From NCBI GenBank assembly GCA_002429385.1, contig DIZL01000044.1:1-64000 (forward strand): a stretch of DNA of 64,000 nucleotides, written 5' to 3'. This stretch comes from Prolixibacteraceae bacterium UBA6029. Lineage in GTDB: Bacteria; Bacteroidota; Bacteroidia; Bacteroidales; Prolixibacteraceae. The notes beneath the pieces were generated by a model. The model had not been told where the DNA came from and ran no database searches. It was given only the letters and a program-made list of their open reading frames with translations. This document shows, in pieces, positions 59,428 through 64,000 of this stretch; position 1 is the first letter of the stretch, and each line of letters begins with the position of its first letter. The position numbers and the translations under genes are program-made.

Positions 59428-60783
59428 CTATTTCTCTTGAAAAGTAAACCCCAATTTGGTTAATCCGTTCTGAACATCTCTGTCTTTCATGAACAGTTTC
59501 CAAAGCAGCTGTGAGCGATAGTTTTCGATCATCACTACAATGGGGCCCTGATCGATGGCCAGGTAGCGTTTCGGAAACCAGTTCTCCGTTTCACTGAATG
59601 CATCATAGAACCCATAGGGTCCCCAGAGTTTGTCACCCAGTTTATTGTAGAAATAGCGGGCCGCTTGCATACTTTCTTCAGGAGTATAAGGGAAAGAGGA
59701 GAGCGCTGCAGTAGGTGAAATCACCCCCAGATCATTTGAGGGCATATGTGCATTGTATCCTTTTACCGAGTAACTGGCTGTCAGTCCCCAGCAATCAGGG
59801 CCGTATCCTTTGAATTTCTTTGGGTTTTCGACACAATACTCGTAGTCGATCAACACCTGATTGCGGTTTTCGTCCCAATAACTGGCATATTCGTCTTTCA
59901 GGTTGCGCGGGTCGAGGCCCAGGTATGAATAGTGAGCCCAAAACAATGATCCCCCATATTCCTGAGCACCATTATGTTTTAACTTCAGGATATAGCCATA
60001 TTTGGTTGTTTCACCATTGATTCCACCATTCCGTGCCCAGCATTGGTGATAGGCCTCTGGCGAAAGCGGATAAGTTGGTGAACTTGCTCCCAGTACATAA
60101 GCGATGAGGCATTCGTTATAACCCTCAATGGCAAAGTTCATTTTCCAGCCATGCGTGGGTGACCAGTGCCAGTACAAAGCGGGTTTGCCGTTTTGGTACC
60201 AGCTCCATTCCACCCCATTACATAGTTTGGCCAGTTTGTCAGCGAGCGCTTTTTCGGACGGGATATCCTGTTTCAGGTAGTTTTTAGCGCAAATCAATCC
60301 TTGAACCATATAGGCTGTTTCAACGATGTCGCCTCCGTCATCGTTATCGCCAAAAGGTTTGACCTTTCCGGTTTCGCCAAACATCCAATGGGACCAGGCG
60401 CCATGAAACCGATCTGCTCTTTCAAGAAATCCTGCGATCTTGGTCAGATGTTTTATTCCCTCTTCCCGGGTAATAAAGCCACGCTCTATACCCACCAGGA
60501 TAGCCATCACGCCAAATCCTGAACCTCCGGTAGTCACAACGCTTTTATCATTTTCAGGATAATCGCCATCGGTATGAATCCGTTCGCAGGCCATTCCTGA
60601 AACAGGTTCGGCGCCGTCCTGGAAATACTGAAAAGTGCGGTGTTGAATGGTTGTCAGTAAAGAATCATCAGTAAGGCGATTTTCAACCGGGACATTCTTT
60701 GTCGATTTCACCGGCCCGCTATTGCAGGAATACAAAATAGTTATTATAAAAATAGCGCGAAATGAAAGCAGAAAAAGTTTCAT
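59428..60783 (-). CDS. Putative glucoamylase-family lipoprotein (GH144-like, endo-beta-1,2-glucanase)
   Basis: A 451-residue lipoprotein (lipobox IITILYSC, Cys at about residue 19) of the glucoamylase-like PF10091 family: LLTTIQHRTFQYFQDGAEPVSGMA, then TTGGSGFGVMAILVGIERGF, DNDDGGDIVETAYMVQGLI, and WNWSPTHGWKMN-type WHWSPTHGWKMNFAIEGYNE. Characterised members (GH144) are endo-beta-1,2-glucanases, although related families act on other glucans. The start at 60783 (MKLFLLSFRAIF) is chosen over 60804 because it gives a normal lipoprotein signal. It is in the glycan locus between the binding protein and GH3. Confidence 0.82.
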   Translation of the reverse strand: MKLFLLSFRAIFIITILYSCNSGPVKSTKNVPVENRLTDDSLLTTIQHRTFQYFQDGAEPVSGMACERIHTDGDYPENDKSVVTTGGSGFGVMAILVGIERGFITREEGIKHLTKIAGFLERADRFHGAWSHWMFGETGKVKPFGDNDDGGDIVETAYMVQGLICAKNYLKQDIPSEKALADKLAKLCNGVEWSWYQNGKPALYWHWSPTHGWKMNFAIEGYNECLIAYVLGASSPTYPLSPEAYHQCWARNGGINGETTKYGYILKLKHNGAQEYGGSLFWAHYSYLGLDPRNLKDEYASYWDENRNQVLIDYEYCVENPKKFKGYGPDCWGLTASYSVKGYNAHMPSNDLGVISPTAALSSFPYTPEESMQAARYFYNKLGDKLWGPYGFYDAFSETENWFPKRYLAIDQGPIVVMIENYRSQLLWKLFMKDRDVQNGLTKLGFTFQEK

Positions 60784-60930
60784 AGCGAAATTATTAATAC
60801 TCAATTTAATAAATCGGTCCCATGAAGATATACAGACAAAGTTAACTCAAATTCTATTCATTATTGAACATTAAAAAGAATGGCTGAGTTGCCCCAGTCA
60901 TTCTTTCAATAAATTTCAAACCCAATCCAA

Positions 60931-62283
60931 CTATTGGATAGATATTTTGGAATTGCCACGATTTGTATTTACGATATAGATACCATTCTTAAGATTGACT
61001 CTTATGTTACCATTTGCTGTAGTGCCTTCAAATACATTTTTGCCTACCAAGTCGTAAACACGCACAATTCCTGAATAATCTGAAATGCGTAATTCACCGT
61101 TTGCATAGTATGCATTCAATGAATTGGTTTTTAATACATTCACGCCTGTACCATTGGCATTTACGAATGTAAAATCGTCCATAAACATTGTATGTTGTAC
61201 ATTGTCGGCTGCATTTTGAGAAAAGAATACATCTTTTATCAGGTCCTTTGCGGTAAAAGCAGGATCGGCAGCCCAAAAGTCGGCCAGTGGAATTGTTACT
61301 TCTGTCCATGTGTTGGCAATCAACCCAGTGGGTAAATAGGTAGCCAATAGCAGTTTGCCGGTTATATTGGGAGTCCCGCTACCGGCTTCTATATAAACCA
61401 TGGGTAGTGCTGTCATTGGTAAAGCAACGGGAGAGTTTAACCAGAATGTAAGATCAGTAAATGTTCTTAAGTCCATTATTTGAAAACCATCTGCAGCGAC
61501 CATACCAGCCCATGATCCAGTTGCAACTGATTTCCATTGCAGTTTTAGCGCATTCGGAAGGGATTTAACTGGTGAAGTAACTACAGGCAATTTGTCTCCA
61601 ACAGTTGTTGCATTTGGATCAAAATTTTCAGTAACTACTGTACTCGGGGCTGTTTGGGTTACGTAGCTTTCGTCACGAAAACGATCGCTGGCACTGTTTG
61701 CAAAAAGAATATAGCTAGTTGGTGGAGGTACTACTATAGTTCCATAGATGACCTTAATATCATCGATATAAGTGATTGCAGTCGGATCAACAGGTGTATA
61801 GTAGTCAGGAAAAAAGCTCAATGTTGTAATGTTTTTAATCCCATTGGCTGCAAGATCGAATACCATTAATTCCCATTCATTGGTTTTGGTTGCAGGAGTT
61901 ACCGGATTAAATTCCTTGCTGACTGCACCCTCACATTTGATGCGCAATTGCGATGTGGCATTTGTGCGCAGATACTTAACTTCAATGCGCGCATAGCCGG
62001 TAGTAATTGGATTGGTCAAAGTAGCATAAAAACCTGCCCATGGTTGATTGGGGTCAGGTGAAGTATCAAAGCGTTTCCATTGCCACGCTTTATTACTTAA
62101 GTCAATTCCAGCTTTTACAGGATTGTCAATTACTGCTTGATCCATACTGGCAGCCGGATTTACATTCACAGTAGCGGTAAAACTTACTGTTCCACTTTCA
62201 AAGTCGTCTAACAATATATCAGCCTGGGCATATAAAAATGTTACAGAAAATAAGGCGATACAAAAAGTAAAAAATCTTTTCAT
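60931..62283 (-). CDS. Surface glycan-binding-like protein with type IX sorting domain
   Basis: A 450-residue secreted protein. After the signal peptide (residues 1-20) come two repeated galactose-binding-like or CBM-type modules: DILLDDFESGTVSFTATV to about residue 180 and RFRDESYVTQTAPSTVV onwards, each with conserved WxxF and D patterns (ITYIDDIKVIYG; MFMDDFTFVN). The end is a type A sorting domain (LNAYYANGELRISD; VRVYDLVGKNVFEG; LKNGIYIVNTN). Classical loci have a lipoprotein binding protein here; this one uses the type IX system instead. The ligand is inferred to be the glucan of the locus. Confidence 0.8.
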   Translation of the reverse strand: MKRFFTFCIALFSVTFLYAQADILLDDFESGTVSFTATVNVNPAASMDQAVIDNPVKAGIDLSNKAWQWKRFDTSPDPNQPWAGFYATLTNPITTGYARIEVKYLRTNATSQLRIKCEGAVSKEFNPVTPATKTNEWELMVFDLAANGIKNITTLSFFPDYYTPVDPTAITYIDDIKVIYGTIVVPPPTSYILFANSASDRFRDESYVTQTAPSTVVTENFDPNATTVGDKLPVVTSPVKSLPNALKLQWKSVATGSWAGMVAADGFQIMDLRTFTDLTFWLNSPVALPMTALPMVYIEAGSGTPNITGKLLLATYLPTGLIANTWTEVTIPLADFWAADPAFTAKDLIKDVFFSQNAADNVQHTMFMDDFTFVNANGTGVNVLKTNSLNAYYANGELRISDYSGIVRVYDLVGKNVFEGTTANGNIRVNLKNGIYIVNTNRGNSKISIQ

Positions 62284-62434
62284 GATACAATAGTTTAAAG
62301 TGTTAATAAATATTTATCACATTTTTAGTTTCATAAAACCTAAGTTTATTTAGCCATTTAGTTAATAGATCAAAGAAATACATTCATAAAACCGTTGAAA
62401 GCAAAAATTGTTTAAGTTATTGGCGACCTTTAAT

Positions 62435-63916
62435 TTAGTATCCCGGATTTTGTGTGATCACTCCTTCCGATTTGTCAATTTCGGGTTGAGGTATAGGGAA
62501 TAGTTCGTGCTTTCCAACCACAAAACTGGTTATCACACTTTTAGCTTCATCCCAGCGCACCAGGTCGTAGAATCGTTCCCACTCCATAGCGAGTTCTATC
62601 CTGCGTTCCTGATGGATTTTTGCCCTTAATTCAACAATGTCAGTGGTCGATATTTTAGGCAGTACGGTATTGTCTGCACCACGTGCCCGAGCCCTGATCA
62701 TTTCCAGTTTGTCCAATGCTTCAGTTGCATTTCCTGATTCGCAGGCCGCTTCAGCATCCATCAGCAACACGTCGGCATAGCGTATCAGGCGGATATTGAC
62801 CCAACCTCCGTGACCATTTGTTGGTCGTCCGTAAATACCGCGTTCGATGGCTTTGGTATAGGCTTTTTTATTGAAAAACTGGTATCCTGCAGCATCCGCC
62901 TTGATAGTCCTGCCATCCAGTACATCCCCACTATGGATGACTGATGCAGCTTTGCGGGGGTCGCCTGTTTCATAACTATCCATCAATACCTGGCTGGGGG
63001 CATTGAATCCCCATCCTAAATCAGGTAGGCCGCGTATGCCTTGTATTTCAGCAAACTGACTGCCCAGATAAATTTGCTCGGCAGGTTTTTCTTCGCAATA
63101 CACTTCAAATACCGACTCATTGCCATATTCATTGGCCTCAGTAAATATTTGGTCATAGGGTGTATCCAAAGCATTGTCGCCCGAATTGATGATTGCAGTG
63201 GTCTGACCCAAAGCTGCCCCCCAGTTTTTTTCATACAAATACACTTTGGCCAATATGGCCCGGGCTGCATTTTGTGTGGCGCGTCCCGAGTTGCTACTTG
63301 CCTTTAAAGTTACACGTGTGGGCAGGTAAGGTATGGAGAAAATCAAATCGCGTTCCAATTTTTGCCAGACTTCCTCCCGTGTAGAACGTGCAGGTGATTT
63401 GTCGGTTTGTCCCAGAACCTTTTCTACAAACGAGACACCGCCAAAAGCTTGCGTCAATCGTAAATACATCGCTGAACGAATAAAAAGTGCTTCCGCCAGA
63501 TAGGTGTTTTTATTTCTGGCAGTGTCACCCAGGGATGTTGTAAGCGCTAAAGCTTCGTTCGTCAAAAATATCGTGTTGTAACACGATCGGTAATAATCCC
63601 CGATCTGGTTATTACTTGCAGTATAACTCATCGGTTTGAATTGTACGACTTCCTGTCCGTCACTGGGTGTGCTGCCTTTCTCTACATCAGGAGTGGTATA
63701 ATTCTGCATTCCAAAGCCAGCAAAAATAAAGGCATAGTCGCGCAGACTTGCATAAGCCTGTGCCAGTTTGGCTTCCACCAGAATATTGGCATCAAGAGTA
63801 TTGTCGGGAGTATAATTGCTATGGTCCCACCGTCCCTTAGGATAACGGTCCAGAAAACTTTCACTACAAGCTGTGCTTATCAGCACAATTACAAAAAACA
63901 ATATGATCTTTTTCAT
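62435..63916 (-). CDS. SusD/RagB-family nutrient-binding outer-membrane lipoprotein
   Basis: A 493-residue SusD-type lipoprotein (signal with VLISTAC, lipidated Cys at residue 17). TPR-like helices are present, with ERRIELAMEWERFYDLVRW (about residues 435-453) and the C-terminal LFPIPQPEIDKSEGVITQNPGY, which are the family hallmarks. It sits on the cell surface and caps the SusC channel. It lies 11 bp downstream of the SusC gene that is cut by the window edge. Its product would bind the glycan oligosaccharides released by the locus enzymes. Confidence 0.95.
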   Translation of the reverse strand: MKKIILFFVIVLISTACSESFLDRYPKGRWDHSNYTPDNTLDANILVEAKLAQAYASLRDYAFIFAGFGMQNYTTPDVEKGSTPSDGQEVVQFKPMSYTASNNQIGDYYRSCYNTIFLTNEALALTTSLGDTARNKNTYLAEALFIRSAMYLRLTQAFGGVSFVEKVLGQTDKSPARSTREEVWQKLERDLIFSIPYLPTRVTLKASSNSGRATQNAARAILAKVYLYEKNWGAALGQTTAIINSGDNALDTPYDQIFTEANEYGNESVFEVYCEEKPAEQIYLGSQFAEIQGIRGLPDLGWGFNAPSQVLMDSYETGDPRKAASVIHSGDVLDGRTIKADAAGYQFFNKKAYTKAIERGIYGRPTNGHGGWVNIRLIRYADVLLMDAEAACESGNATEALDKLEMIRARARGADNTVLPKISTTDIVELRAKIHQERRIELAMEWERFYDLVRWDEAKSVITSFVVGKHELFPIPQPEIDKSEGVITQNPGY

Positions 63917-63927
63917 GTTATCCGGAA

Positions 63928-64000
63928 TTAAAAATTAACTGCTACTCCTGCTGTATATATCGAAGGAAGAGGATAGGTCCCTCCATTATCAATGCCGCCA
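63928..64000 (-). CDS. SusC-type TonB-dependent receptor, C-terminal fragment
   Basis: The last 24 codons of a SusC-type receptor enter the window at its right edge: the minus strand reads GGIDNGGTYPLPSIYTAGVAVNF and then TAA at 63930-63928. The YPLP...T.G...F ending is the typical closing strand of SusC proteins, and the position just upstream of SusD confirms it. The rest lies outside the window. Confidence 0.9.
   Translation of the reverse strand, partial: GGIDNGGTYPLPSIYTAGVAVNF

Overview
The window reads as a chromosomal stretch of a Bacteroidota bacterium, most likely Bacteroidales/Marinilabiliales. This is inferred from the gene set: the type IX secretion factor PorZ with several proteins carrying type IX C-terminal sorting domains, the gliding lipoprotein GldH, a SusC/SusD glycan locus, a short ATP synthase epsilon subunit beside atpD, and repeated -7 boxes of the form TAnnTTTG. 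I see no rRNA, tRNA, insertion sequence, prophage or CRISPR array.

Layout. 1-5.0 kb: a TetR regulator convergent with an orphan RND/ABC-type efflux adaptor plus a small membrane protein, then an acyl-CoA dehydrogenase. 5.0-11.7 kb: a degenerate GIY-YIG protein, a SPOR lipoprotein, a PLP-fold aminotransferase that lacks the usual lysine, then recO-porZ-rdgB and a deoxynucleoside kinase. 11.8-20.2 kb: a GH3-type acyl amidosynthetase, CvpA, TyrS, a Wzz/Wzy-like polysaccharide pair, EF-P, a DUF3108 protein and TsaB. 20.2-28.1 kb: a very long hairpin, a LytTR response regulator, a polyprenyl synthetase, atpD/atpC, a family 9 glycosyltransferase, a MalY-type lyase, a ComB-like phosphatase and a secreted protein. 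28.2-34.9 kb: ricT-gldH-trmB, an alkyltransferase-like protein and Mrp, a ROK kinase, an esterase and YidD. 35.0-45.1 kb: a zinc ABC transporter, an SMP-30-like protein with a sorting domain, a tiny zinc-ribbon protein, a DUF5916 protein and an Oar-like TonB receptor. 45.7-55.5 kb: NadA with an SGNH hydrolase, branched-chain aminotransferase, a DUF2797 protein, a toxin-antitoxin pair, a beta-lactamase-fold hydrolase, a GNAT protein and a GH8 enzyme. 55.7-64.0 kb: a beta-glucan-type polysaccharide utilization locus on the minus strand (SusC fragment, SusD, sorted binding protein, GH144, GH3, GH16).

How it fits together. Secretion runs through the window: PorZ belongs to the cell-surface attachment complex that processes type IX cargo, and three cargo-like proteins are here (SMP-30-like, GH16, glycan-binding protein). 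In the glycan locus, the GH16 and the sorted binding protein would work at the surface, the GH144 lipoprotein would cut chains, SusC/SusD would import oligosaccharides and the GH3 would finish them in the periplasm.

The least ordinary content lies in non-coding DNA and degenerate enzymes. Long inverted repeats fill many intergenic gaps: a near-perfect arm of about 89 bp built partly of 11-bp units at 20.3 kb, a second 11-bp tandem array with an inverted copy at 47.8 kb, a 268-bp element with 23-bp inverted ends at 0.8-1.0 kb, and purine/pyrimidine mirror hairpins after several genes, one of them between atpD and atpC. On the protein side, an aminotransferase has proline where the PLP lysine should be, and a GIY-YIG protein lacks its usual glutamate. 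No single large uncharacterised operon stands out.
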